From JBFLYO01 sp040756745 (GTDB lineage Bacteria > Bacteroidota > Ignavibacteria > UBA10030 > UBA6906): a stretch of DNA of 64,000 nucleotides. The position numbers and the translations under genes are program-made. The stretch is from the NCBI GenBank assembly GCA_040756745.1, contig JBFLYO010000007.1, forward strand, positions 1 through 64,000, read 5' to 3'. This document shows, piece by piece, positions 35,691 through 44,930 of this stretch. The notes beneath the pieces are model-generated. The model was given only the letters and a program-made list of their open reading frames with translations, had not been told where the DNA came from and did no database searches. The first letter of the stretch is position 1. Each line of letters opens with the position of its first letter.

Positions 35691-36699
35691 CTTTTACCTT
35701 TCTCACTATCTCTTCCCCCATCTCCTTCGTCCCCACCGCCGTTTTCGGATTCAGGTCTCGGGTGACGTTTGTCCCCTCGCTGATCACCTCCGCTACCGCC
35801 CGCTCGATCCGGTTGGCCGCCGAAGTCTCGCCGACGTGGCGCAGCATCATCACGCCCGCGAGCACGATGGCCGAGGGGTTGGCGAGGTTCTTGCCGGCGA
35901 TGTCCGGTGCGCTGCCGTGAACCGCCTCAAAGATCGCATCCGAATACCCGATGTTTGCCCCTGGCGCGAGCCCCAGCCCGCCAACCAGTCCCGAGGCCAG
36001 GTCGGAGAGGATATCACCAAACAGGTTTGTCGTCACGATAACATCAAACTGGTAGGGGTTAATCACCATCTGCATCGCCATGTTGTCGACGATCCTGTCG
36101 TCGCATGCGATGCCGGGGTACTCCAGCGCGATCTTCTTGGCGACTTCGAGGAACAGGCCGCCCGTGTATTTCAGGATGTTCGCCTTATGGACGACGGTGA
36201 CCTTCTTTCTGCCATGGGTTTTCGCGTACTCGAACGCATACCGGACGATCCGTTCAGAGCCCGAGCGGGTCACCACGCCGATGGTTTCGGCGGCGCTTCG
36301 GGAGGGGTCGATGTAATGCTCAATTCCTGCGTAAAATTCTTCGGTATTCTCACGGACGATAATGAGGTCGATGTTTTCATACCGAGAGGGGGCTCCCTTA
36401 AAGGAGCGCGCCGGTCTGACGTTGCTGTAGAGATCGAACTCCTTCCTGAGGGCCACGTTGACACTGCGGAAACCGGAGCCGACAGGCGTCGTGAGGGGGC
36501 CTTTGAGGGCGACGTGCGTTGTGCGGATGGAATCGAGGACGTGAGCAGGGAGCGGGTCTTTGTACTTGTCTATAGCCGCCAGTCCGGCCTCCACTCGTTC
36601 CCATTCGATCTTGACCCCTGCGGCTTCGATGACCCTGACAGCAACCTCGGCGATATCCGGTCCGATGCCGTCGCCGGGGATGAGCGTGACCTTGTGCAT
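35677..36699 (-). CDS. NAD-dependent isocitrate dehydrogenase (IDH/IMDH family)
   Basis: This 340-aa decarboxylating dehydrogenase has TLIPGDGIGPDI, then KGPLTTPVGSGFRSVNVALRKEFDLYSNVRPARS, RENTEEFYAGIEH, and the metal/substrate motif NLFGDILSDLASGLVGGLGLAPGANIG. Length and the Ser/Arg pattern in GSGFRSVNVALR favour isocitrate over isopropylmalate. The NAD preference is inferred from resemblance to short NAD-type enzymes. It supplies 2-oxoglutarate in the TCA cycle. No leucine-synthesis genes are adjacent. Confidence 0.88.
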   Translation of the reverse strand: MHKVTLIPGDGIGPDIAEVAVRVIEAAGVKIEWERVEAGLAAIDKYKDPLPAHVLDSIRTTHVALKGPLTTPVGSGFRSVNVALRKEFDLYSNVRPARSFKGAPSRYENIDLIIVRENTEEFYAGIEHYIDPSRSAAETIGVVTRSGSERIVRYAFEYAKTHGRKKVTVVHKANILKYTGGLFLEVAKKIALEYPGIACDDRIVDNMAMQMVINPYQFDVIVTTNLFGDILSDLASGLVGGLGLAPGANIGYSDAIFEAVHGSAPDIAGKNLANPSAIVLAGVMMLRHVGETSAANRIERAVAEVISEGTNVTRDLNPKTAVGTKEMGEEIVRKVKEGRD

Positions 36700-36800
36700 T
36701 CAGTCTCGACCTTATCAAAAACACAGAAAGGTACGCAAAAACCGAGGGAGTTCCAAATGACGGCGGCCTTGGCCGTCGGCGTCTCCATGGCGCACTGTGG

Positions 36801-36828
36801 TTGTTTTTTTCCTCACCTCTCGTACTTT
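36801..36828 (+). promoter_or_regulatory. candidate promoter of mgtE
   Basis: TTGTTT (36801-36806), 16 bp, TACTTT (36823-36828), giving a leader of about 100 nt before the ATG at 36937. I looked for a Mg2+ (M-box) riboswitch in the leader and did not recognise one. Confidence 0.35.
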
Positions 36829-36936
36829 ATTCCATGCGGGCGGCCTGACCCTGTTGGGGCCCTTCCGCAATTGCCGGGATCGCGGAGAAGTGGAAGTGAT
36901 GAGCCGGCCAACCCTCATCGTCCTAGAACGAGAGCC

Positions 36937-38289
36937 ATGAAAGACACCGCAACGACCGAACGCCTCACCGCCCTGATCGACCGCGAAGACCCTCGCGCCA
37001 TTGAAGATTTCCTCGGGCGGCTGTCATCCCCTGAAATTGCATACGCCATATCGCGGCTTGATGAGGAGGCGCGGAGCAGGCTGATCACGCTGCTCACCCC
37101 CGCCAAGGCAGCGGACATCCTGCGCGACCTCCCCGATGAGCAGGCCGCAGGGCTGATTGCGGAATTGGAGCCCGGCACAGCAGCGGCGATTGTCGACCGG
37201 CTGCCGGCCGACGAACGGGCGGACCTTCTTGGCGGCATCGGGTCTGCAGAATCCCGGGCGATTCTTCAGGCCATGCCTGTCGACCATGCGACTCGCACGC
37301 GTGAGCTCCTCCTGTATCCTCCAGATACCGCCGGCGGGCTTATGACAGCAGAATTTCTCTCGTATCCCCTGACCACGACGGTCGGAGGCGTGATAGACGA
37401 CTTCGAGCGGAACCGGCAACGCTATGCTGAATTCCAGGTGCAATACCTCTACCTGACGGATCAGGCAGGGCGGCTCGCCGGAGTGCTCCGCCTTCGTGAC
37501 CTCCTCCTTGCGCCGCGGGAGAGTAATCTCTCCACGATGACCATTCCGAATCCGGTACAGGTTGGGCTGGAGGTGTCGCTCATTCAGTTGAAGCAACTGT
37601 TCGATGAACACCATTTCATGGGGGTCCCCGTCGTTGATTCCGGCGGGCGCATCCGTGGGGTGGTCGAGAGGACCGCGGTGGAAGAGGCACACGAGCGGGC
37701 GGAGCGCAACTCGTTTCTGCGTGTCAGCGGCATCATTGGAGGAGAGGAATTTCGCTCGGCCCCATTCCACCGCCGGGTCATGCGACGCCTGGCCTGGCTC
37801 ACGCCAAACATCGCATTGAATATCATGGCAGCGAGCGTGATTGCCCTGTATCAGGACACGTTGCGGGCCGCAATCGCGCTCGCGGTGTTCCTGCCCATCA
37901 TATCTGACATGAGCGGGTGCTCAGGAAACCAAGCAGTGGCGGTCAGCATCCGTGAGCTTTCACTCGGTCTCCTCAAGCCGGGGGAGTTTGCTCGGGTGTT
38001 TGCAAAGGAATCGTCGGTAGGTCTGATCAACGGGATGGTGCTGGGGCTCCTCCTCGGCCTCACTGCATTCCTCTGGAAGGGGAATGTCTATCTTGGACTC
38101 GTCGTAGCGACGGCCCTGGCCGCAAACACGCTCCTGTCCGTCCTCATCGGCGGTTCGGTCCCTTTGCTGTTGAAGCGGCTCCGCGTCGATCCCGCGCTCG
38201 CGTCCGGCCCGGTGCTCACGACGATAACGGACATGTGTGGGTTCTTTCTCGTGCTGAGCATTGCGCAGTCCATTGTGGAAAAGCTGTAG
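36937..38289 (+). CDS. mgtE: MgtE family magnesium transporter
   Basis: This 450-aa protein has the cytosolic MgtE N-domain (repeats such as LTPAKAADILRDLPDEQAAGLIAEL), a CBS pair (GLMTAEFLSYPLTTTV, LEVSLIQLKQLFDEHHFMGVPVVD), and a C-terminal channel of about five membrane segments with LPIISDMSGCSGNQAVAVSIRELSLG, the Mg2+ pore motif. The start is the ATG at 36937. The same frame is open far upstream but only as antisense to other genes. Gating by intracellular Mg2+ is established for the family. Confidence 0.94.
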   Translation: MKDTATTERLTALIDREDPRAIEDFLGRLSSPEIAYAISRLDEEARSRLITLLTPAKAADILRDLPDEQAAGLIAELEPGTAAAIVDRLPADERADLLGGIGSAESRAILQAMPVDHATRTRELLLYPPDTAGGLMTAEFLSYPLTTTVGGVIDDFERNRQRYAEFQVQYLYLTDQAGRLAGVLRLRDLLLAPRESNLSTMTIPNPVQVGLEVSLIQLKQLFDEHHFMGVPVVDSGGRIRGVVERTAVEEAHERAERNSFLRVSGIIGGEEFRSAPFHRRVMRRLAWLTPNIALNIMAASVIALYQDTLRAAIALAVFLPIISDMSGCSGNQAVAVSIRELSLGLLKPGEFARVFAKESSVGLINGMVLGLLLGLTAFLWKGNVYLGLVVATALAANTLLSVLIGGSVPLLLKRLRVDPALASGPVLTTITDMCGFFLVLSIAQSIVEKL

Positions 38290-38317
38290 GCCGCCTGGAG
38301 GTCCCGCCGTCGCGTGG

Positions 38318-40315
38318 TTACCTCCCCTCCATGAGCAGCCGGGTCAGGAAGCGCAACCCATTCACCCATTCGAACAGCCAGACCTCAACCCATGTGAAGG
38401 GGTTCCAGACGTGAAGGTACCACCGCCGCCAGACACGGCGGGCATAGGCACGGGTAAATGCGCGCGCGAAGGGGTTGTGCTTTCGAGCCCAGAGGCAGAC
38501 CACGGAGGGAACCCTGACGTCCGGCATTTCATCGTGGATCGTCCTGTAAAGGGCGGCAAGCTCTCTCGACTTGATGCTCCTCCAATCGCTGATATCCTGC
38601 CTCGTCCTGGCGATGAGATCCTCGAGGGCCTCCTCCACCCTGCTCTTCGGATGGCTGCGGAGCCAGACCTCTTCAAGCTGGAAGAAGAGCTTGACGATCC
38701 CCCGGAGACGCGCATGGAGAGTCCTGATCCGCCCCCACCAGAACGGAACGAACCCCTCCCGCGGCAGACCGGGTCTTCTCTCGCTCCTGTTCCGCACCGT
38801 CCAGAAACCGCAGTTCATCGGGTGCAGCCGCTCGATCCGTGACGCGTAGAGATACGCGGCGAAGAAAAAGAGTCTGCTCCAGTACCTTGTCCTGTCGTGC
38901 CGCCACTTCTTGAGCACATTTACCATATGATCCGTCGAGTAGAACTGGTCCCATGCCTTTCGGAACGCTCCGCGCAGTTCTTCCCCTGTCATCCGCTCCG
39001 GAGCGACGGCCACATGAGCCGAATCGTACGTATTGAAATCGTCATCCATCCAACGGCGCTCTCGCCACCAGCGCTGATGGTCCTTCGATCCGGGGAGCGG
39101 CGTCAGGATGTAGAACGACGCCGAGTCAAAGCCGATGTGCTGGAGCTCGGCGATGTCCTGCTGCAGGCTCTGAGGCGTGTCAAAGGGCAGTCCAAGAATG
39201 TACCCCGCATGGCACGTGATCCCAAGCGAGTGACAGTGGGCGGCCAGGGCCATGTATTCCGAGACCTGGTTCTGGAATTTCTCCTGTGACCGGAGGTTGT
39301 CGCGGTTGACGCTTTCGACGCCGAAGAAGACCTGGTTGCAGCCCGCCCGTGCGGCGAGGACAAAGAAATCCCCCGGCGGGATCTTGCGCGCGGCAAGATC
39401 GCTCTGCATCATGAAGGTAAAGGGGATCTTCTCTTCCTCTCTCAGGCGAATGAGACCCGCGAACAGCTCCCGCCAGCGCGGATTGCGGGCGATATTGTCG
39501 TCAGTGAAGAAACAGTGGTCGATTCCTGCTTCGCGATAGCTCCGGCGGACGAACTCGACGACCTGCTCCGGTTCCCGGCATCGCATCGTGCGCCCTTGCA
39601 CGTTGATGATCGTACAGAAGTCGCACGTAAAGACACAGCCCCGCCCTGTATCGATGGTGCCGTATGGCGACGCAAAGCCCCTCATATCCCCACGCGAAAG
39701 TCGGGGTGTCGGTATTCCTGCCAGATCGGGAGTGGGCGTCAGGAAATTATAGAGCGGCTCCGCGCGGCCGCGGACGACATCCTCAACGATCGCCGGCAGA
39801 CGTCCTCCCTCGACCTCGCCTGCAACGAGGGTAATGCCGCTGGACATGGCTGCCCTCAGGTCGGATGTCAGTCCGATCATTGCGAGCATGCCGCTCACAT
39901 GGAATCCTCCGATCAGGACCGGGATCCCATGCGGCAGGAACCACGCGGCGATGTCCTGGGCCCGGGGGAACTGGTTCGTCTGCACCCCGACGACCATGAC
40001 GATCGACCGGACGCCGGGAAGTCTGGAGCGCCTGAGAATCTCCCTGACCGGCACCTTTTCAATGGCCTCGTCGATCAGCCGTACGCTTAGCTCGACTCCG
40101 CGGAAGAACTCATGGTTCGCGAGATCCCGCACCAGCGTCCCCATCTGCGTCAGCGTGTTGCTCCGGATGATGCCGACCCGCATGGTGATCGGATACCCGT
40201 CATCGGTGTAGTTGGTGGCACGAATGAGCGTGATATCCAACTCGCGCACGCCACACCCAACTGAACTCACGCCGCCGACAGGGGTGGTTTGCTTCACCGG
40301 GGAGTTCTCTTGCAT
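38318..40315 (-). CDS. B12-binding domain radical SAM protein
   Basis: This 665-aa protein has an N-terminal cobalamin-binding-like Rossmann domain (SIVMVVGVQTNQFPRAQDIAAWFLPHGIPVLIGGFHVSG), then a radical SAM core with the cluster motif C-x3-C-x2-C in RGCVFTCDFCTI. FFGVESVN and GYILGLPFDTPQSL follow. The last 180 residues are rich in Trp/Arg (WRRWYLHVWNPFTWVEVWLF). Class B radical SAM methyltransferases and related enzymes share this layout; the substrate is unknown. The start is the ATG at 40315, with GAGGAA upstream. Confidence 0.88.
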   Translation of the reverse strand: MQENSPVKQTTPVGGVSSVGCGVRELDITLIRATNYTDDGYPITMRVGIIRSNTLTQMGTLVRDLANHEFFRGVELSVRLIDEAIEKVPVREILRRSRLPGVRSIVMVVGVQTNQFPRAQDIAAWFLPHGIPVLIGGFHVSGMLAMIGLTSDLRAAMSSGITLVAGEVEGGRLPAIVEDVVRGRAEPLYNFLTPTPDLAGIPTPRLSRGDMRGFASPYGTIDTGRGCVFTCDFCTIINVQGRTMRCREPEQVVEFVRRSYREAGIDHCFFTDDNIARNPRWRELFAGLIRLREEEKIPFTFMMQSDLAARKIPPGDFFVLAARAGCNQVFFGVESVNRDNLRSQEKFQNQVSEYMALAAHCHSLGITCHAGYILGLPFDTPQSLQQDIAELQHIGFDSASFYILTPLPGSKDHQRWWRERRWMDDDFNTYDSAHVAVAPERMTGEELRGAFRKAWDQFYSTDHMVNVLKKWRHDRTRYWSRLFFFAAYLYASRIERLHPMNCGFWTVRNRSERRPGLPREGFVPFWWGRIRTLHARLRGIVKLFFQLEEVWLRSHPKSRVEEALEDLIARTRQDISDWRSIKSRELAALYRTIHDEMPDVRVPSVVCLWARKHNPFARAFTRAYARRVWRRWYLHVWNPFTWVEVWLFEWVNGLRFLTRLLMEGR

Positions 40316-40454
40316 GGAGTTCCTCACGACATTATGCTGATCCACCCTGCCTGGCGCAGGGGCTTGTGAGAGGAACAAGATTTGACGGTGCAGTGGTTCC
40401 CTCGCGGCGCCTCAGAATGGGACAACTACCTTCAAGAAGGTCCCGACGAAGGGG

Positions 40455-41873
40455 CTACACGGTGAATTGTGCATAAATCCTTACCGCAGAGTTGGAGTTC
40501 TTCGTATCAGGGAACTCCCGATAGTTGCCAAACCGCTCGTAGAGCAGAAAGTCCGATCCCAGAGCGAGAGTACGAGTGAGCTCCCACACGGTGCCGAACT
40601 TCAAAACGCCGACAAATTCTTCGCCGACGGCTCCGCTCAGCGTGTGAATCCAGTATCGCTTGTAACTTGCCTGGACCCTGCCGAAGTCCCGGATTGTCAC
40701 GGTCGAGCTGATGCGCGCGCTCGCCCCTGGCCCGATGTTGTAGTCCTTTCCGTACTCGCTCGCGTACTCCGAATTCGTCGCCCCCATCAGGATCGCCGAT
40801 ACCGACAGGGAGTTTTGCATCCCCACTGCGGATGAGAGCTCGAGATTGTCGATCAGTTGCCCGGTGAGGCTCGTCGCAGAGAGCTTGTACACGGTGTTGA
40901 TCAGGATGTCCACCTCCTTGTATGCCCCCAGGACGTCCTTCGGATTTCCAAATAACGTCAGGCGGGTGTCCCACAACACCCCGCTGGCGAAGATGCCCAC
41001 GATATTATCGTCCTTTGCCAGACTGAGTTCGCTGTGTACCACAAAAAAGTCAAAGGGATTCTTGTGTCGGGAAACCTCCAGCGGATCTCCCATGCCGAAG
41101 TCAAGACCCAGAAACGCGTACGTCGTATTGTTGCTCAGCTTCCTGCTGACAAACAGCGTATTCCCGCCCATTGAGAGCCGAAGGAAGAAGTCCGGATGCG
41201 GCTTCGCAGGCCCGCTCTTCCAGACCTCCCCCCTGAACAGTCGGCTGAGCGCGTGGATCGGGTTAATGACGAGGGCGCCGGTTTCCCTGACCACGCGTTC
41301 AAGCCCAACGGCGCTCTCGTCGATGATGACGTCGGAGACGCGAAGCGATATCTCGCCGAGGATGATCCCGGTGACGGGAGTATTGACGATGTCGTTGTAG
41401 GACGGGGGTTCATCTTCCATAAAGTACTCCCACATGAGACTCCCCCCGAAGGCGTAGGGTGCCGATTCCCAGAACCCCAGCCCGTTCACTCGCGCTGTAC
41501 TATAGTAGGCGGAGCCGTGGTACGGATGCATGAACTGATTGGTCAAATACCCGTCGTAGTCCCACCTGAACCCGGTCCGGAAATTCCGTTTGATCGTCTC
41601 CCAGTTGATATCCGACCACCCGGCCTTCGTGAGGAACTTGTTATAGCTCCAAACGCCGAGATTCACCCCGACCACCTCAATCGCCGGCAGCCAGTAGTTT
41701 TCCCCGGTCGAGACAGCAAGGTCAGTCAAATCGTCCTGCGCCCGGGCTCCCGCAACGGAACCGGTACTGGAAAACGACGCCGGGAGGGTTGAGGCCTGCT
41801 GAGCGATGGACTCCCCCTGGACCAGGACCCCCAGGGCAAGTGCCGCGGTGATAGATGTGACTTTCATGTTCAT
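40455..41873 (-). CDS. DUF3943 outer-membrane protein
   Basis: This 472-aa protein has a signal peptide (MNMKVTSITAALALGVLVQGESIAQ). The DUF3943 part is recognisable from NYWLPAIEVVGVNLGVWSYNKFL, FRWDYDGYLTNQFMHPYHGSAYYSTARVNGLGFWESAPYAFGGSLMWEYFMEDEPPS and the SLRVSDVIIDE stretch. Amphipathic strands run to the end (VRIYAQFTV), consistent with a beta-barrel. It lies 15 bp after the DUF6448 gene and so is likely part of the same sigma54-type transcription unit. Function unknown. Confidence 0.85.
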   Translation of the reverse strand: MNMKVTSITAALALGVLVQGESIAQQASTLPASFSSTGSVAGARAQDDLTDLAVSTGENYWLPAIEVVGVNLGVWSYNKFLTKAGWSDINWETIKRNFRTGFRWDYDGYLTNQFMHPYHGSAYYSTARVNGLGFWESAPYAFGGSLMWEYFMEDEPPSYNDIVNTPVTGIILGEISLRVSDVIIDESAVGLERVVRETGALVINPIHALSRLFRGEVWKSGPAKPHPDFFLRLSMGGNTLFVSRKLSNNTTYAFLGLDFGMGDPLEVSRHKNPFDFFVVHSELSLAKDDNIVGIFASGVLWDTRLTLFGNPKDVLGAYKEVDILINTVYKLSATSLTGQLIDNLELSSAVGMQNSLSVSAILMGATNSEYASEYGKDYNIGPGASARISSTVTIRDFGRVQASYKRYWIHTLSGAVGEEFVGVLKFGTVWELTRTLALGSDFLLYERFGNYREFPDTKNSNSAVRIYAQFTV

Positions 41874-41888
41874 GACCCGGTGTGGCTT

Positions 41889-42524
41889 TCAGTGACCTTG
41901 CTCTTTGTGCGATTCGACCGTCGTTGCGCCGTGTCCATGAGCGCCTCCGCGTGCGACCGCGTTATGGATCCCTTCAACATAGTGGATGAACGTGACGTAC
42001 GAGCTCACGAATTTCCGTCCACCTTCCACGTCGTCGGCCTTGAAATTCTTCGATGCCTTGACCTCGTTGAACGATGCGCTCACTTTCTGTTGAACCGCCT
42101 TCGAGAGATGCTGCAGCAGCTCGTCGGCCGATCCCTTCTCGACTGCCCTGTCGGCCATTTCGACGCCGGGCTCGACTTCCGAACCGGCCGCCTTCAATCC
42201 CGTATACGGAGCGCCCTCCCCCGCTCTGTGAATCCGGACAAGGGTCTCGAAGAAGTACATGTCAGCAAGCTTCTTCGCTTCAGGACCCAGTTTGCGCACG
42301 GCAAGCGTCTTATTGAACGACTCCCTGATCTCCGCTTCGTCCTTCTTCTGGACCCAGATGAGCACGAGATTGACGTTGCCGCTGTCGAGCGCCTTCTGGG
42401 CCGCGATGACCACAGGTCCGTTCATCGTATCACAGTGAGCGAACGAGGTGGAGGAGCCGAGCAGAAGGGCCGCCGCAAGCAGTGTTGCGACACCCAGGGT
42501 TCGGTGGAACGATCGATGTTGCAT
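41889..42524 (-). CDS. DUF6448 family His-rich periplasmic protein
   Basis: This 211-aa protein has a signal peptide ending at ...SSTSFA, so the mature chain starts HCDTMNGP. The DUF6448 core (GPVVIAAQKALDSGNVNLVLIWVQKKDEAEI; YFFETLVRIHRAGEGAPYTGLK) is helical. The C-terminus is His-rich (HGHGATTVESHKEQGH), which with the mature N-terminal His-Cys-Asp suggests metal binding. The gene has a -24/-12-type promoter upstream. The family has no assigned function. Confidence 0.87.
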   Translation of the reverse strand: MQHRSFHRTLGVATLLAAALLLGSSTSFAHCDTMNGPVVIAAQKALDSGNVNLVLIWVQKKDEAEIRESFNKTLAVRKLGPEAKKLADMYFFETLVRIHRAGEGAPYTGLKAAGSEVEPGVEMADRAVEKGSADELLQHLSKAVQQKVSASFNEVKASKNFKADDVEGGRKFVSSYVTFIHYVEGIHNAVARGGAHGHGATTVESHKEQGH

Positions 42525-42569
42525 GTGTGTGGCTCCTTATGATGTTGGTGTGGTGTTCGTTGTTTCCAA

Positions 42570-42586
42570 AGAAAGAACTGTGCCAG
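42570..42586 (-). promoter_or_regulatory. sigma54 (-24/-12) promoter of the DUF6448-DUF3943 unit
   Basis: On the minus strand the sequence reads CTGGCAC-AGTTC-TTTCT against the consensus YTGGCACGRNNNTTGCW. The -24 half is perfect, and the -12 half has one mismatch (TTTC for TTGC). It lies about 46 nt upstream of the start codon at 42524, with an AAGGAG site between. Confidence 0.6.
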
Positions 42587-42647
42587 ATGTCAGGCGGACG
42601 AAATTCCCACTTTTTTCCGTCAATCTCTTATCGTCCCCGGCTCCCGG

Positions 42648-42666
42648 TGCGAAGAGAAACGACGCA
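42648..42666. promoter_or_regulatory. probable upstream activator site for the sigma54 promoter at 42.58 kb
   Basis: The 19-bp element TGCGAA-N9-CGCA (42648-42666) is centred 73 bp upstream of the -24 GG. The element at 49341-49359 has the same ends and length and is centred 72 bp from its own promoter. Only the outer half-sites are conserved here; the right arm is weaker. Confidence 0.45.
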
Positions 42667-42670
42667 TGCC

Positions 42671-43798
42671 TCATCCCATCCGTTTCTTAAACCTCATCAC
42701 CGCCATCGTCAGAATCGCCCCGCCGAATGCGATCAACGCCGCCCCCTGCAGCCACAATTCCGCAACGCCGACCCCTTCCAGAAAGAGCCCCCGGATAATC
42801 ACGATGTAATAGCGGAGCGGAATGCCGAACGTAAGATACTGAATCCCCTGGGGCATGTTTTCGATCGGGAAGGTGAATCCTGAAAGATAGATGAACGGCA
42901 TGAAGAACAGGAACTGCGCGGTCATCATCGCCTGCTGCTGAGTCTTTGAGACCGTCGAGATAAAGAGGCCGAGCCCAAGCGTTGTCAGAAGGAACAGTCC
43001 GCTCATTCCAAACAGCAGCAACACGCTCCCGCGCAGCGGCACGCCGAACCACCATCTGGTCACCACCAGGACGAGTATGACATCCACCACACCGATGATG
43101 GCAAAGGGAAGCAGCTTGCCGATGATGAGCTGATATGGCTTGATCGGAGTGACGAGGAGCTGTTCCAGCGTTCCTATTTCTTTCTCTTTCACGACACCCA
43201 GGGAGGTCAGCGTCATGGTGATGATCATCAGCACCATGGCCAGCACCCCCGGAACCATGAAGTTGCGGCTTTTGAGGTCCGGGTTGTACCACACGCGGGT
43301 CTCGGCATTCACCATCGCCGGGCGCATCGCCTGCGGCGTCCGCTCGAAGGTCTCTGCAACGATGTCCCGGGAATACTTCGCGGTAATCTGTGATGCGTAG
43401 CTCAACGAGATCCCCGCCGAGTTGGCGTCACTGCCGTCGGCGATGATTTGGACGGACGCCGGCCTGCGGGCGAGGAGGTTGTCGGAAAAGTCCGGCGGAA
43501 TCACCAGCGCCATCCACACCCTGCCATGTTCGATGAGCGGGTCAATCTCGGCCAATGACTGCACTTCATGCTCGATGATGAAGTAGCCGGATGTGGCAAA
43601 GCCCCTGATGTACTCCCGGCTCGTTGCCGACTTGTCCTGATTGTAGACGGCCATGGGGATATCCTTCACGTCGGTCGTGGCTGCATACCCGAGAATGATC
43701 AATTGCAGCACGGGCGCCACGAACGAGAGCATCATCATTCGGCGGTCGCGACGAAACTGGATGAATTCCTTGACGACGATGTGATAGATGGTCTTCAT
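42671..43798 (-). CDS. ABC-2 type transporter permease (second of two)
   Basis: This 375-aa permease has one N-terminal membrane segment after EFIQFRRDRRMMMLSFVAPVLQLIILGYA, a large periplasmic loop (about residues 40-170), and five C-terminal segments including GVVKEKEIGTLEQLLVTPIKPYQLIIGKLLPF, the ABC-2 signature. It resembles YhhJ/YbhR/YbhS. The start is the ATG at 43798. It is the last gene of a seven-gene efflux operon and begins 1 bp after the other permease ends; the two permeases probably form a heterodimer. Confidence 0.92.
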   Translation of the reverse strand: MKTIYHIVVKEFIQFRRDRRMMMLSFVAPVLQLIILGYAATTDVKDIPMAVYNQDKSATSREYIRGFATSGYFIIEHEVQSLAEIDPLIEHGRVWMALVIPPDFSDNLLARRPASVQIIADGSDANSAGISLSYASQITAKYSRDIVAETFERTPQAMRPAMVNAETRVWYNPDLKSRNFMVPGVLAMVLMIITMTLTSLGVVKEKEIGTLEQLLVTPIKPYQLIIGKLLPFAIIGVVDVILVLVVTRWWFGVPLRGSVLLLFGMSGLFLLTTLGLGLFISTVSKTQQQAMMTAQFLFFMPFIYLSGFTFPIENMPQGIQYLTFGIPLRYYIVIIRGLFLEGVGVAELWLQGAALIAFGGAILTMAVMRFKKRMG

Positions 43799-43799
43799 G

Positions 43800-44930
43800 C
43801 TACTCCGCCTTTCGCAATAATCGCACCGAGCTGATGCCCAGAGTGACAGCGGCGAAGATGGATAGATACACAAGCTGGTCCCAGAACGCGGAAGGCCCCA
43901 CCCCTTTGAGAATGATGTCCCGGAGGGCAATGAGGAAGAACTTCGGCGGCGACAGATTGGAGAGCAGTTGCAGGGCCCACGGCATGCTGCGGATCGGAAA
44001 AATGAAACCCGACAGAATGAGCGACGGCAGGAGCGTCGTGAACACGGAGATGATGAACGCCACCTGCTGGGTCTGCGCCACCGTGGAGATGAGCAGTCCC
44101 TGCCCGAGAGCCGCAATCAGAAAGATCAGGATCGCGACGTACAGCCAGAAGAAACTCCCCCGGATGGCAATATCGAAGAACACATAGCCGATCAACAACA
44201 CGAGGACCGAAGCGACCAACGCGATGAAAAGGTACGAGATTGTCTTTCCGAGAATGATTTCCGCCGTCTGCAGCCGGGAGACCATCATCTGATCCATCGT
44301 GCCTCGTTCCTTTTCACGCACCACGGAAAGCGAGGTGGAAACGACCGCACTCAGCATCAGGATGAAGCCGATGAGGCCCGGAACGAGGAACTTTGCGCTA
44401 AGGAGCTCGGGATTGTACCACACCCTCGGTTGGAGGCTCACCGGCACGTACGGCTCCTTGCCGTACCGCGCGAGTGCCGTGGTCGCGACGTTCCCCGAGT
44501 ACGTCTGCACCACGGCATTGATGTAGCCGATCGCCGTGGTAGCGGTGTTGGAGTTCGACCCGTCAATGAGTACCTGCACGGTCGCGTTCCTGCCTGCAAG
44601 CAGATCGCTGGAAAAATCGGGCGGGATGACCGCGGCAACCAGGGCTTTTTCCTGATCGAGAAGCGCACTGATCTCCTCATAGCGTTCGACCGTGTACGTG
44701 AAGTCGAAGTATTCGGAGTTCGAAAAACTTCTCACGAACTCCCTGCTCGTCGGCGACATGTCCTGATTGAACACGGCGAGGGAGATGTGCTTCACGTCGA
44801 AATTGAGCGCGTACCCGATGAGGAGCACGAGGAGGGCCGGGAAGACGAGCAGCACTCCAAGCGACCGTTTATCGCGGCGGATCTGCCGGAACTCCTTGAT
44901 CACAACCGGGCGGATGCGTTTGATGTTCAT
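43800..44930 (-). CDS. ABC-2 type transporter permease (first of two)
   Basis: This 376-aa permease has the same plan as its neighbour: EFRQIRRDKRSLGVLLVFPALLVLLIGYALNFDVK at the N-terminus, a long extracytoplasmic loop, and SLSVVREKERGTMDQMMVSRLQTAEIILGKTISY before the final membrane segments. The start ATG at 44930 overlaps the ATPase gene by 4 bp. The paralogy of the two permeases is visible in the matching AVFNQDMSPTSREFVRSF and AVYNQDKSATSREYIRGF segments. Confidence 0.92.
   Translation of the reverse strand: MNIKRIRPVVIKEFRQIRRDKRSLGVLLVFPALLVLLIGYALNFDVKHISLAVFNQDMSPTSREFVRSFSNSEYFDFTYTVERYEEISALLDQEKALVAAVIPPDFSSDLLAGRNATVQVLIDGSNSNTATTAIGYINAVVQTYSGNVATTALARYGKEPYVPVSLQPRVWYNPELLSAKFLVPGLIGFILMLSAVVSTSLSVVREKERGTMDQMMVSRLQTAEIILGKTISYLFIALVASVLVLLIGYVFFDIAIRGSFFWLYVAILIFLIAALGQGLLISTVAQTQQVAFIISVFTTLLPSLILSGFIFPIRSMPWALQLLSNLSPPKFFLIALRDIILKGVGPSAFWDQLVYLSIFAAVTLGISSVRLLRKAE

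Noticed and set aside
35512..36936. A much longer N-terminus for mgtE
   Set aside because: The frame is open, but it runs antisense across the methyltransferase and isocitrate dehydrogenase genes; the ATG at 36937 begins the typical MgtE N-domain.
36700..36936. Mg2+ riboswitch upstream of mgtE
   Set aside because: I could not recognise the conserved M-box core; a covariance-model search would decide.
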